Shown one piece after another: positions 47,977 through 54,888 of a stretch of DNA of 64,000 bases (positions within the stretch are counted from its first letter, which is position 1; every line of letters begins with the position of its first letter). Below the pieces are notes generated by a model, which did not search any database, was not told the DNA's origin, and worked only from the letters and a program-made list of their open reading frames with translations. Source of the DNA: Thiohalophilus sp. (lineage in GTDB: Bacteria > Pseudomonadota > Gammaproteobacteria > UBA6429 > Thiohalophilaceae); the NCBI RefSeq assembly GCF_034522235.1, contig NZ_JAXHLN010000003.1, positions 992,001 to 1,056,000 on the forward strand, given 5' to 3'. Position numbers and translations under genes: made by a program.

Positions 47977-49020
47977 TTAAGCCGCTTGCTGCACCCGCTC
48001 AGGGTTGAGGGCCGTCGGTCCTACCGCTACCCAGTTTCTCGTTCTGCCGGACCATCGCTGCGGGTTCCGCACCTTGGCCTGCTCGTAGATCCGATCACGC
48101 TGTTTCAGGATATCCCGGTCGTCGCCTCGATGCCGCTGCGCCGGCGTCACAAATTTCAGCGCACTGTGGCAGTGGCGGTTGTTGTACCAGTCGACAAATT
48201 TCAGCATCCAGTCACGAGCCTCTTCCAGCGTGGCAAATCCCTGCGATGGCCAGGCCGGACAATACTTCAGTGTCCGAAACAGCGACTCGGAAAACGCATT
48301 GTCGTTGCTCACTCGCGGCCGACTGTATGACGGCGATATGCCCAGATCCGCCAGCTTGATCCGCAGCGTCTGCGATTTCATCGGGCTGCCGTTGTCCGCA
48401 TGCAAGACCAGCGGTTGGCGAAAGCACCGCTCGGCCAGCACGCTGCGCTGCACCAGCGGTGCGGCCAACTCGCCGGCCTCTCGCTCGTGGACTTCCCAGC
48501 CGACGATTTTGCGGCTGTAGATGTCCTCAATGAGGTACAGGTACCAAAACAGTCCACGCACCCGGCTGGGCATCCAGCTGATGTCCCACGACCACACCTG
48601 GTTCGGCCCGTCGGCCACATGCGTGGTCGGCGCCTTCGTTTTCTTCGGCGCCTGGGCCCGGCCCCGGTGATGCCGCTGGCCCGCCGCATGCAGTACCCGG
48701 TAGAAGCTCGACTCACAGGCGATATATTCACCCCGGTCCGCCAGCTTCGGCACGATCTGGCTCGGCGGCAGTGACGCAAACTCGGGTTCATTGCACACGG
48801 TCAGGATACGCTCGCGCTCCTCGGGCGTGAGCTTGTTCGCCGGCTCGGGCCTGATAGCATCAGGCCGTCGGTCGGCATGAACTTCCCCACCCTGGGTCCA
48901 TCGCTGCAGAGTGCGTACAGTGATGCCGATTTCCTTGCAGGCCCGCGCCTTGCGGGCTCCAGCGCTCACCGCCTCCTCAATATAACCCACCAGTTTGCGC
49001 CGCTCCGGGAGCGAGGTCAT
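47977..49020 (-). CDS. IS3-family transposase OrfB (integrase core)
   Basis: 347 residues. N-terminal helix-turn-helix-like segment (ARKACKEIGITVRTLQRW as far as it can be read by eye), HTH_21-like region and an rve integrase core with the DDE triad: Asp in VWSWDISWMPSRV, Asp in LVLHADNGSPMKS, Glu in VSNDNAFSESLFRTLKY, followed by FVDWYNNRHCHSALKFVTP. It overlaps orfA by 4 nt in the -1 frame, so it is probably made mainly as an OrfAB fusion. Confidence 0.93.
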   Translation of the reverse strand: MTSLPERRKLVGYIEEAVSAGARKARACKEIGITVRTLQRWTQGGEVHADRRPDAIRPEPANKLTPEERERILTVCNEPEFASLPPSQIVPKLADRGEYIACESSFYRVLHAAGQRHHRGRAQAPKKTKAPTTHVADGPNQVWSWDISWMPSRVRGLFWYLYLIEDIYSRKIVGWEVHEREAGELAAPLVQRSVLAERCFRQPLVLHADNGSPMKSQTLRIKLADLGISPSYSRPRVSNDNAFSESLFRTLKYCPAWPSQGFATLEEARDWMLKFVDWYNNRHCHSALKFVTPAQRHRGDDRDILKQRDRIYEQAKVRNPQRWSGRTRNWVAVGPTALNPERVQQAA

Positions 49021-49514
49021 CCTTCCTCGTCGTCCCCCCAGAGGGCGTTCAACTTTTTTCGCAGGGCCAGCAGCGCGGCGGTCTCTGCCAGCGCCTTGTC
49101 CTTGCGCCGCAGTTCCCGCTCCAGCTCCTTGATACGCTTTTTATCCTCGCGGGCCTGGGCCTTCTCAGCCTGTCGCCGACTGGCCGCCTGGTCCGCTCCG
49201 GTCTCACAGGCCGTGCGCCAGGCCTTCACCTGCTCGGGGTATAACCCCTTACCACGGCAATACTCACTCAGCTCCGCTTCACTCAGGCCGGCGGTCTCCA
49301 CCACCACCGCCAGCTTCGCTTCACCCGACCAGTCGTCGCTTTGTTTTCCGTTTCCCGGCACCGGGACCCCCTGTTCTCTGGCTTGTTTTCGCCAATTATA
49401 CAGGGTCATTTCGCTGATCCCTTCCTCTCGAGCCACATCGGCTACACTTCGGTTTTGCGGGGGCAACAGCATGCACATCACGGCAGCCTTGCGTTCTTCT
49501 GAATAACGGGGCAT
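49017..49514 (-). CDS. IS3-family transposase OrfA
   Basis: About 165 residues from the ATG at 49514 (MPRYSEERKAAVM). A helix-turn-helix domain (RSVADVAREEGISEMTLYNW) that should bind the IS ends, and a Lys/Glu-rich leucine-zipper-like coiled coil at the C-terminus (DKKRIKELERELRRKDKAL). The frame opens further up at a TTG inside the terminal repeat, but that has no support. A frameshift heptamer lies near the 3' end. Confidence 0.92.
   Translation of the reverse strand: MPRYSEERKAAVMCMLLPPQNRSVADVAREEGISEMTLYNWRKQAREQGVPVPGNGKQSDDWSGEAKLAVVVETAGLSEAELSEYCRGKGLYPEQVKAWRTACETGADQAASRRQAEKAQAREDKKRIKELERELRRKDKALAETAALLALRKKLNALWGDDEEG
49053..49059 (-). promoter_or_regulatory. A-AAA-AAG slippery site for -1 frameshifting in the IS
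   Basis: On the minus strand the orfA codons CGA AAA AAG contain the heptamer A AAA AAG in the correct phase for -1 slippage. After a slip the frame is open through the orfA stop into orfB. This is the standard IS3-family way of making OrfAB. Confidence 0.75.
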
Positions 49515-49582
49515 TTCTCGTCGCTTTCCACCCCCTGTCTTGGTTACTTTCTGATTCAGAAGAGGCGACAACTATCCTGACA

Positions 49583-49830
49583 CAGGGGGTGTGCCTCGAT
49601 AGTGTAATACCCTGTTTTTAATATTATAATATTTTGTGGTAATTTTCTGTGAAATCTGCGGAAACTACTATCCCGTAAAATCGGCATCGCTGGCGGCAAA
49701 TTGAGAATTAATTTTCCGTGTTTCCCCTGGTTTGTACGTGAAAGCGGCGGGCATGCTGGGCGAGGGCCAGTACAGACACTATACGAGTCGCTATTTTGTT
49801 AACGGCCAGTTATACAAGGCAGATTATTTA
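49583..49830. other. AT-rich gap between the IS and the O-ligase-like gene
   Basis: Mostly AT-rich sequence with overlapping TATAAT-like boxes near 49620-49632 that may drive the downstream gene. The reading frame of that gene is open back to a TTG at 49732, but its first recognisable hydrophobic segment starts after 49831. I see no sigma-54 site or second pilin fragment here. Confidence 0.4.
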
Positions 49831-51234
49831 ATGCGATTGGCAGAAGAATTAAAAAAACAACCGCTTTTCTTCCTCTCAATAACCGTGCTTGTGCTGATCG
49901 TGGCATTTTTTGCTGAGATGCAGGGGTTACATCAACCTCATGTTAAGACTATTTATAAAAGAGAACTATTTTTTTTGGAACTCGCGTTTGTTGTGTTAGT
50001 GATTTTAAATCGCGAGATCACTTTCCCTTCTGTGAAAAACTTTCCTGGTCTTTTGGTTGCATTAGCTGCGTACTGGGGAGTGTGGTCATTATTTTCTGCA
50101 GTTGATGCTATAAGACCGCTCTTGGCTTTGTATACATATGCAGAGCATTTAACTTTAGTGTTGTTTAGTTTCTCGGTTTACGCGCTCATCCGGAAATTTA
50201 AATACAGCAGAGAAATATTGCTATGGGTTATTCTTCTAGGGTTTTGTTTTTATTGTTTGTTTTTTGGTGGGTCGTATTTTCTGTTCGAAAATTATAATCC
50301 AGAAATCAATTTTGCTGCAACATTTGATGAAGTCGGATTTAGAAATATTCGTCATTTGGGATATTATTTTGCCATCGGTTTAGTTGTGGCGACTGGTATG
50401 GGAGTGGGTTTAGGGCATTATTATGGGAAAGCAGCATTATGGATTGGGGCTGTATTGTCTGTTGTTGCATGGGCTTTGATTTTTTGGGCAGGAGGAAGGG
50501 GGCCGCTGGTCGCATTCTTTGTGTCATTAGGGTTAATTATTTTTCTTAACGGAGGATTCAGGCAAAGCAAACAACTTTTACTATTTGTGGCTATCACCTG
50601 TTTCATCGGCGCTTTCGGATCACTGCTTATCCCCGGCGGTTATGGTATAGATTATTTAATAGGGAAGTTATTGTGGGTACCAGAAGACTTTTCGACGTTG
50701 ATAGAAGTGGAAAAAACACCGTCGAAGCGGATAGAGATGTGGCTGACCTGTTTGAATGAGATAAAAAATAATCCTTTTTTCGGGATAGGGCAGAACAATT
50801 TTCGATATGGCTGTGGCAAAGGGTTTCCGCTGACTCTCCATCCGCATGGTGTGCATATCCAGGCGCCGCTAGAGTGGGGGATACCGGGTGCAGTGGCATT
50901 TTTTTTGTTAGGCGGGGCTATGCTGTGGCGGACTTTCATGAATGTCAACGCAGCTCAGGAAGGTGAATCATATGCATTAATCCCTTTGTGGGGAGTGCTG
51001 ATGTTGCTGGTTGCCTCAGGATATGACGGGATATTGTATCAACGTTACTCGCTGATGTTTTTTGCATTATTTTTAGCAATGATGATGCCTGTTAAAGATG
51101 ACTTGAAATCAGATGGGGTACGCAAAGAAGATGGCCGATTAGTTTATTACGGGCTGCTGTTTTTTGTTTTGCTGTTACTTATGATTCTAGCTGTGGCTGA
51201 TTTTCAGTTCGTCGTTGAGTATTATGAATTGTAA
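49831..51234 (+). CDS. O-antigen-ligase/Wzy_C-family membrane protein, possible pilin O-oligosaccharyltransferase
   Basis: About 467 residues with ten or more membrane helices. The large periplasmic loop holds KRIEMWLTCLNEIKNNPFFG, GIGQNNFRY and HPHGVHIQAPLEWGIPGAVA, the His-containing pattern of the Wzy_C domain shared by WaaL ligases, Wzy polymerases and protein O-oligosaccharyltransferases (PglL, TfpO/PilO, TfpW). Its place among pilin genes makes a pilin-glycosylating enzyme likely, but no other glycan genes are near. The start is uncertain (TTG 49732 or ATG 49831; AAGGCAG precedes the latter). Base composition is AT-rich compared with the pil genes. Confidence 0.75.
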   Translation: MRLAEELKKQPLFFLSITVLVLIVAFFAEMQGLHQPHVKTIYKRELFFLELAFVVLVILNREITFPSVKNFPGLLVALAAYWGVWSLFSAVDAIRPLLALYTYAEHLTLVLFSFSVYALIRKFKYSREILLWVILLGFCFYCLFFGGSYFLFENYNPEINFAATFDEVGFRNIRHLGYYFAIGLVVATGMGVGLGHYYGKAALWIGAVLSVVAWALIFWAGGRGPLVAFFVSLGLIIFLNGGFRQSKQLLLFVAITCFIGAFGSLLIPGGYGIDYLIGKLLWVPEDFSTLIEVEKTPSKRIEMWLTCLNEIKNNPFFGIGQNNFRYGCGKGFPLTLHPHGVHIQAPLEWGIPGAVAFFLLGGAMLWRTFMNVNAAQEGESYALIPLWGVLMLLVASGYDGILYQRYSLMFFALFLAMMMPVKDDLKSDGVRKEDGRLVYYGLLFFVLLLLMILAVADFQFVVEYYEL

Positions 51235-51286
51235 GATTATATTCTAGTGCTATCCATGAAGCTGATATTTTGGATGTACTTTTTAT

Positions 51287-52222
51287 CTAGCTGTTGTGAC
51301 GATCATTTTGTGATTTCTGGTTATTTTTCTGTATTGGTTCCTCTAAAATACGAAAAAAAGTAGTTTCAAGGGATGTTGCTGGCCTGGCTTCAATCAGTTG
51401 CCCGCCTTTTTGGTTTAGTGCGACGAGCCAAGCAGCCATATCTGCCTGTTCAATTTCCTCTTCATATTCGCCTTTTCGTAATTGTTCCCCGCTGGTTATG
51501 TTCTCGTCAATCTGGTACCTGACAATAAAGCGGGCTGTATAACTTGACAAAAGCTCCTTCGGTGAACGTGTAGTTACAAGAGTACCTTCATTAATGAACC
51601 CGAATCTGTCAGCGATGCGTTCGACGTCATGTAATACGTGAGAAGTAAAAAATATTGCGCCACCCTGCTGTTTATATTCAAACAATAGTTCGATCACATC
51701 CTTTCGCCCTATCGGGTCAAGTCCGGATAACGGTTCATCAAGCACGAGTAAACGGGGTTTTACTACCATTGCATGGGCTATAGCAGTACGTTGCACATTA
51801 CCTTTGGAAAGCTGTCGAATTCGCCGGTTGGCGTAAGGCGTCAAGGATAAACGTTCCAGCCAGTATCCACACCATTCCTTATCATCGCTGCGTTTTATAC
51901 CATAGTGGCGCAACGCCATACGCAGGATTTCTAAAGGGGTAAATTGTTCATATAATGATGGTGACTCGGGCAGGTAAGATACACCACTACGGGATTCAGC
52001 GAGGCGAGCAGAAATACCATGGATCCGAACTTCTCCCTGATAGTTATTGATGATATCGAGCATGATTTTGATAGTGGTAGATTTGCCTGCACCATTAGGG
52101 CCAACAAAACCAAAGACTTCACCTTTAGGGATAGAAAAGCTAACATCACGTAAAGCATGGACGGTTTTTCGGCCCTTGCTGAATGATTTAGAGACGGAGT
52201 CGAATTCCAATACTGAAGTCAT
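51287..52222 (-). CDS. ABC transporter ATP-binding protein (PilH-like by context)
   Basis: 311 residues: Walker A GFVGPNGAGKSTTIKIMLDI, signature region RQLSKGNVQRTAIAHAM (LSKGN variant), Walker B RLLVLDEPLSGLDPIGRKDV, switch His in FFTSHVLHDVERIADRFG, and a C-terminal extension of about 90 residues (SYTARFIVRYQIDENITSGE on) typical of ABC-2 exporters. It partners the permease at 53073-53888. Third of three tightly packed genes (4-nt overlap with the TPR gene). Myxococcus PilH, required for pili, is an ABC ATPase encoded just after pilA; the shared position suggests the same job here. Low GC. Confidence 0.88.
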   Translation of the reverse strand: MTSVLEFDSVSKSFSKGRKTVHALRDVSFSIPKGEVFGFVGPNGAGKSTTIKIMLDIINNYQGEVRIHGISARLAESRSGVSYLPESPSLYEQFTPLEILRMALRHYGIKRSDDKEWCGYWLERLSLTPYANRRIRQLSKGNVQRTAIAHAMVVKPRLLVLDEPLSGLDPIGRKDVIELLFEYKQQGGAIFFTSHVLHDVERIADRFGFINEGTLVTTRSPKELLSSYTARFIVRYQIDENITSGEQLRKGEYEEEIEQADMAAWLVALNQKGGQLIEARPATSLETTFFRILEEPIQKNNQKSQNDRHNS

Positions 52223-53067
52223 AAGTCTCCCTCGTTTATCCCCTGAATCTTATGGGTCCGCAGACGAAATTCACCATTGATAAATTCATAGCCTAAATTG
52301 AGTGGGTCCTGAGGGAAATTATGTAGAATACCTTGAGTTATTAACTGTTTCGGGTTGTCCAATGATTCGCCGGTTTCTTCTTCGTAAGTATTCTGAGCTT
52401 TACGTAGTGTGACGAGCCCCTGTAACCGAACTAGGCGTTTTTCGAGCATCTCCCGCAACTTGGGATCTTGGGCTGTTCTAATTTCATTACTAAGATAATT
52501 AATAGCCATTTGCTCATCATTCATTTCTTCGGCGTTAATCATAATCGCCAGTTTGCGAAAGACTGAAGAATTGTTCGTTGAACGTTTGGCGGCCTTTTCT
52601 AATTCGTTTTGTGCTTCCTCGATATTATGAAAAAAGAAATATTGATTAAAGCCGAGAAAAAAAGGTGGATATTCATCCCAGAAACGGCATTCAGTCGCAC
52701 GTTGTAATAAGTCGTTTCCTGCTTCTTCCATTCCTCCCCAGGTAAGTACAGCGTTACCCATGTAATAGTTGTCTTCATGACAGGGATTAAGTTGGGCGAC
52801 CACTCTATGTGAACGAAGACGATAAACAGCACGTTCCCGATCATTACTGTCGTCAAGAGTAATGGTTGCGCTGCGTATCGCCTCCAAATTGGCTGCCAGA
52901 AAGCGGTCACCAGCAAATATTAGTAGTTGTACAGGGGCAGTAATTACCACTTGTCCTTCGAGAGAGTGCTCCGTACGAGATATGTCGCCTGGTCCCGTTA
53001 TATTGCCAAAAAAAAATATTAGCGCAAACAGAATACTGGCGAGTAAAGATAAATGATGTTGCCACAT
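52219..53067 (-). CDS. TPR-like protein with N-terminal anchor, between ABC subunits
   Basis: 282 residues. A hydrophobic N-terminal segment (about 6-21, LSLLASILFALIFFFG) acts as signal or anchor. The middle is rich in helical pairs spaced like tetratricopeptide repeats (NPCHEDNYYMGNAVLTWGGM, NIEEAQNELEKAAKRSTNNS, NDEQMAINYLSNEIRTAQDP). The C-terminal part (EEETGESLDNPKQLITQGIL, DPLNLGYEFINGEFRL) is a conserved-looking small domain. No catalytic motif. It lies 5 nt after the permease gene and overlaps the ATPase gene, so it is probably an accessory subunit of that transporter, perhaps the counterpart of Myxococcus PilG. Confidence 0.65.
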   Translation of the reverse strand: MWQHHLSLLASILFALIFFFGNITGPGDISRTEHSLEGQVVITAPVQLLIFAGDRFLAANLEAIRSATITLDDSNDRERAVYRLRSHRVVAQLNPCHEDNYYMGNAVLTWGGMEEAGNDLLQRATECRFWDEYPPFFLGFNQYFFFHNIEEAQNELEKAAKRSTNNSSVFRKLAIMINAEEMNDEQMAINYLSNEIRTAQDPKLREMLEKRLVRLQGLVTLRKAQNTYEEETGESLDNPKQLITQGILHNFPQDPLNLGYEFINGEFRLRTHKIQGINEGDL

Positions 53068-53072
53068 ATAAG

Positions 53073-53888
53073 TTAGTTAAATTGTTTACGTCCAAGTAAC
53101 CAGATTGATAGCGCCAGCAATGCAAGTGCATAGGCAAGTGTGCTTAATACTAAACCAGGCCAGTCTGCCGGCAGAAACTCCCATTTGCTGTACAAGCTGA
53201 TACGCCGCACATCTAAAGCGCCAAGATCAGGTAACAAGTAGTATAAAATGCCTAATGAGCCCCGATATAGCTCGGGGTTATCTACCACGTAGCGTTCGTT
53301 CTCTAGCAAGGCAATAATGCCAGAATAAGAGCGGGAAACCAGCAGGAAACCCAGGGTGCCTATGAGTACGAAACTGGGTGTTACAGCTACTATCGAAATC
53401 AGCAGAGCCAACGTGGCGATCACGAATAGGTCTATAGCTGTAAATACAAGTGTAACTACATATCCTAAGCCCAGATCTACGGGTGTAGACTGTTGGTAAC
53501 CATAATAACTTAGATAACCGACGAGGGCGGCAAGAATAATGCCGAGTATTATTATTGCGCCAAATGTGAGAATAATTAGTGCGGAGAAGCGTCCGAGTAA
53601 AAAATGAGAACGAGGTTGCGGTGCTGTTAGTGAAGTAAGATAGTAGCGTCGATCAAATTCTCGTGTGAATAGCTCCTGCATTAACAATATGATCAGTAAC
53701 GGTAATCCCAGTCGTATGACAGACAGGCCAATATCCAATGCGACAGTAGCTGGCTGGCGACCGCTGAATTGCGCGCCGAGTAATGTTGCAACCACAAGGA
53801 CCATGCCAATCCAGAAGAGGACTGTGAATAAACGCGCACGCCACGCAAGCCAAAGGCCGGTTACGAAGTCAGGGGCCAAGTATTTCAT
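53073..53888 (-). CDS. ABC-2 type transporter permease (PilI-like by context)
   Basis: About 271 residues with six predicted membrane helices (about 22-42, 55-75, 99-127, 145-170, 175-195, 240-262). Charged phrases LMQELFTREFDRRYYLTSLT and LAPDFVTGLWLAWRARLFTV resemble the coupling regions of ABC-2 permeases. The ATG at 53888 is chosen; a TTG lies two codons upstream. It begins just past the terminator that closes the pilin transcript, so it depends on readthrough or its own promoter, which I could not identify. Confidence 0.8.
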   Translation of the reverse strand: MKYLAPDFVTGLWLAWRARLFTVLFWIGMVLVVATLLGAQFSGRQPATVALDIGLSVIRLGLPLLIILLMQELFTREFDRRYYLTSLTAPQPRSHFLLGRFSALIILTFGAIIILGIILAALVGYLSYYGYQQSTPVDLGLGYVVTLVFTAIDLFVIATLALLISIVAVTPSFVLIGTLGFLLVSRSYSGIIALLENERYVVDNPELYRGSLGILYYLLPDLGALDVRRISLYSKWEFLPADWPGLVLSTLAYALALLALSIWLLGRKQFN

Positions 53889-53920
53889 AAGCAAAATGTA
53901 TCACAAAAATCGTTGTTCAT

Positions 53921-53949
53921 AAAAAAAAGGGAGGCAAGTGCCTCCCTTT
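53921..53949 (-). terminator. Intrinsic terminator after the split-pilin pair
   Basis: On the minus strand AAAGGGAGGC (53949-53940) pairs with GCCTCCCTTT (53935-53926) around a short ACTT loop, and eight T residues (53928-53921) follow. Strong and correctly oriented for the pilA-N/Spc-like transcript. It separates the highly expressed pilin pair from the ABC genes. Confidence 0.9.
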
Positions 53950-53983
53950 GATTTGATATCACGAACAGTTGTTACTGACTATA

Positions 53984-54385
53984 TCAGCTCGATGTGGCCA
54001 CCGTACCAGCTGCACCTGCTGCAGCGCTGCCTGCTGAATCGCAGTTTGCATCCTGAGAACCAACTACTGAGCCACCTGCAGAGCTGCCTGTGTAAATGTA
54101 GTTATTGTTGCTGGCATCGTTACGGCCATTGGGATGACAGGTACCCACAGCAATAATGTTGCTGGCTGTAGCACAGTGGTAGCCGCCGGCGACACCGCTG
54201 GAAAGGTTAATTGAGACATTTTCAGTCAACAGTGAGCAGTCACCAACTTGAATTGTTTGTTGTGTCCCTTCGCCGTTTCCGATCTGGTCAGCGGCAATGG
54301 CTTCATCAGTATCGTCTGCGGCGAAAACAGATGTTGAAAATGCAATGCCGACAATGCCGCCAAGCGTAATGAGTAATTTTTTCAT
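53984..54385 (-). CDS. Secreted four-cysteine protein, PilA-C/Spc-like partner of the short pilin
   Basis: About 133 residues with a Sec signal peptide (MKKLLITLGGIVGIAFSTSV, cleavage after FA), so not a prepilin leader. The mature part of about 112 residues has four Cys (in GDCSLL, GYHCATAS, GTCHPNG, DANCDSA), suited to two disulfides, and ends in a low-complexity Ala/Gly/Ser/Thr tail (SAAAGAAGTVATSS). AAGGAG lies 7 nt before the ATG at 54385. It follows the truncated pilin by 39 nt, before a shared terminator. In Geobacter the short PilA-N is followed by a gene for PilA-C (also called Spc), which completes the pilin. Position, size and export fit; sequence similarity was not tested. Confidence 0.6.
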   Translation of the reverse strand: MKKLLITLGGIVGIAFSTSVFAADDTDEAIAADQIGNGEGTQQTIQVGDCSLLTENVSINLSSGVAGGYHCATASNIIAVGTCHPNGRNDASNNNYIYTGSSAGGSVVGSQDANCDSAGSAAAGAAGTVATSS

Positions 54386-54424
54386 GATCAATCTCCTTAA
54401 GATTCTCTGACAGTACTGTGTTGT

Positions 54425-54610
54425 TTACCGTTTGCTGGCAAGCATCACGGTCAGCATGTTTTTAGCGTCAGCCTGGGCCGTAGAGTCATTGGCCTTGGCG
54501 CGGTATTCGTTAAACTGCGGAATGGCCACGGCGGCCAGGATGCCGATGATGGCGATAACGATCATCAGCTCGATCAGGGTGAAGCCCTTCATAGCTTTTT
54601 TCGCTTTCAT
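54425..54610 (-). CDS. Short type IV pilin, PilA-N type
   Basis: 61-residue prepilin. Leader MKAKKAMKG, cleavage before Phe (G/FTLIELM), Glu5 present. The mature protein is only 52 residues: the helix [20 protein letters not shown], then [20 protein letters not shown], then [12 protein letters not shown] and stop. Normal pilins go on for about 100 more residues with a beta domain and disulfide loop. The pattern IPQF--YR-KA--S----D--N closely matches Geobacter PilA (mature length 61). GGGAG lies 6 nt before the ATG, and a sigma-54 promoter and 5' stem-loop precede it. The gene ends cleanly, without frameshift debris, so it looks functional rather than truncated. Aromatics are only Phe1, Phe24 and Tyr27. 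Confidence 0.92.
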   Translation of the reverse strand: MKAKKAMKGFTLIELMIVIAIIGILAAVAIPQFNEYRAKANDSTAQADAKNMLTVMLASKR

Positions 54611-54653
54611 TTCGTTCTCCCATATTTCAGGTGGTAGGTTTTAAAACCGTATG

Positions 54654-54669
54654 CGGCAATTGCTTGCCG
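54654..54669 (-). other. 5' stem-loop of the short-pilin mRNA
   Basis: CGGCAA (54669-54664, minus strand) pairs with TTGCCG (54659-54654) over a 4-nt loop. It would lie within about 10 nt of the transcript start predicted from the sigma-54 site, where such hairpins protect abundant pilin mRNAs. Confidence 0.45.
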
Positions 54670-54686
54670 TTTGTTGGGTATCTTGT

Positions 54687-54702
54687 AGCAGTATGCGTGC
54701 CA
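54687..54702 (-). promoter_or_regulatory. Sigma-54 (RpoN) promoter of the short pilin
   Basis: Minus-strand TGGCACGCATACTGCT matches the -24/-12 consensus TGGCACG-N4-TTGCW with one mismatch (C for the first T of TTGC). GG and GC are exactly 10 bp apart. Transcription would start near 54676, about 66 nt before the ATG. PilR, encoded just upstream, is a sigma-54 activator. Confidence 0.85.
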
Positions 54703-54821
54703 CATGGGTATCGACCCGATCACAAAATTTTTGATGGCGTATTTTGTTCTTTAATTACAATGACTTGTAAAAAATCCGGGCGCCTGGCGATGTGGTCTGA
54801 GTGGTGATGTTTTCACCGCTA

Positions 54822-54885
54822 TGTCACTTCGAGGTGACCGGTTTTGTCACTTTCTGACACGAACGGTCAGTTCGTGTCAGGTCAC
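54822..54885 (-). promoter_or_regulatory. Cluster of TGTCA/TGACA motifs, candidate PilR enhancer
   Basis: TGTCAC (54822-54827), TGTCAC (54845-54850), TGACAC (54855-54860), GTGTCA (54874-54879) and GTCAC (54881-54885) lie 145-210 bp upstream of the sigma-54 start, the usual enhancer distance. Pseudomonas PilR is reported to bind TGTC-containing repeats upstream of pilA. Confidence 0.5.
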
Positions 54886-54888
54886 GGG

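Larger units (their letters stand above)
47948..49582 (-). mobile_element. IS3-family insertion sequence, apparently complete
   Basis: Two overlapping transposase genes bounded by imperfect inverted ends: left TTTCAAGATAGTTGTCGCCT (47948-47967) and right, read inward, TGTCAGGATAGTTGTCGCCT (49582-49563), 18 of 20 identical. The exact tips and target duplication are uncertain; I see no clear direct repeat. Length about 1.63 kb. Both genes and the frameshift site look intact, so the copy may be active. It sits between the pilin remnant and the O-ligase-like gene. Confidence 0.88.

Noticed and set aside
54425-54610. Conductive (e-pili) nanowire pilin
   Set aside because: The mature pilin has only three aromatic residues in 52 (about 6%), below the roughly 10% of Geobacter PilA, and lacks the later Tyr/Phe positions. 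Nothing here supports conductivity.
54425-54610. Short pilin as a truncated pseudogene of a full pilin
   Set aside because: The 34 nt after the stop hold no continuing pilin frame but a good ribosome site for the next gene, and promoter, leader and ribosome site are intact.
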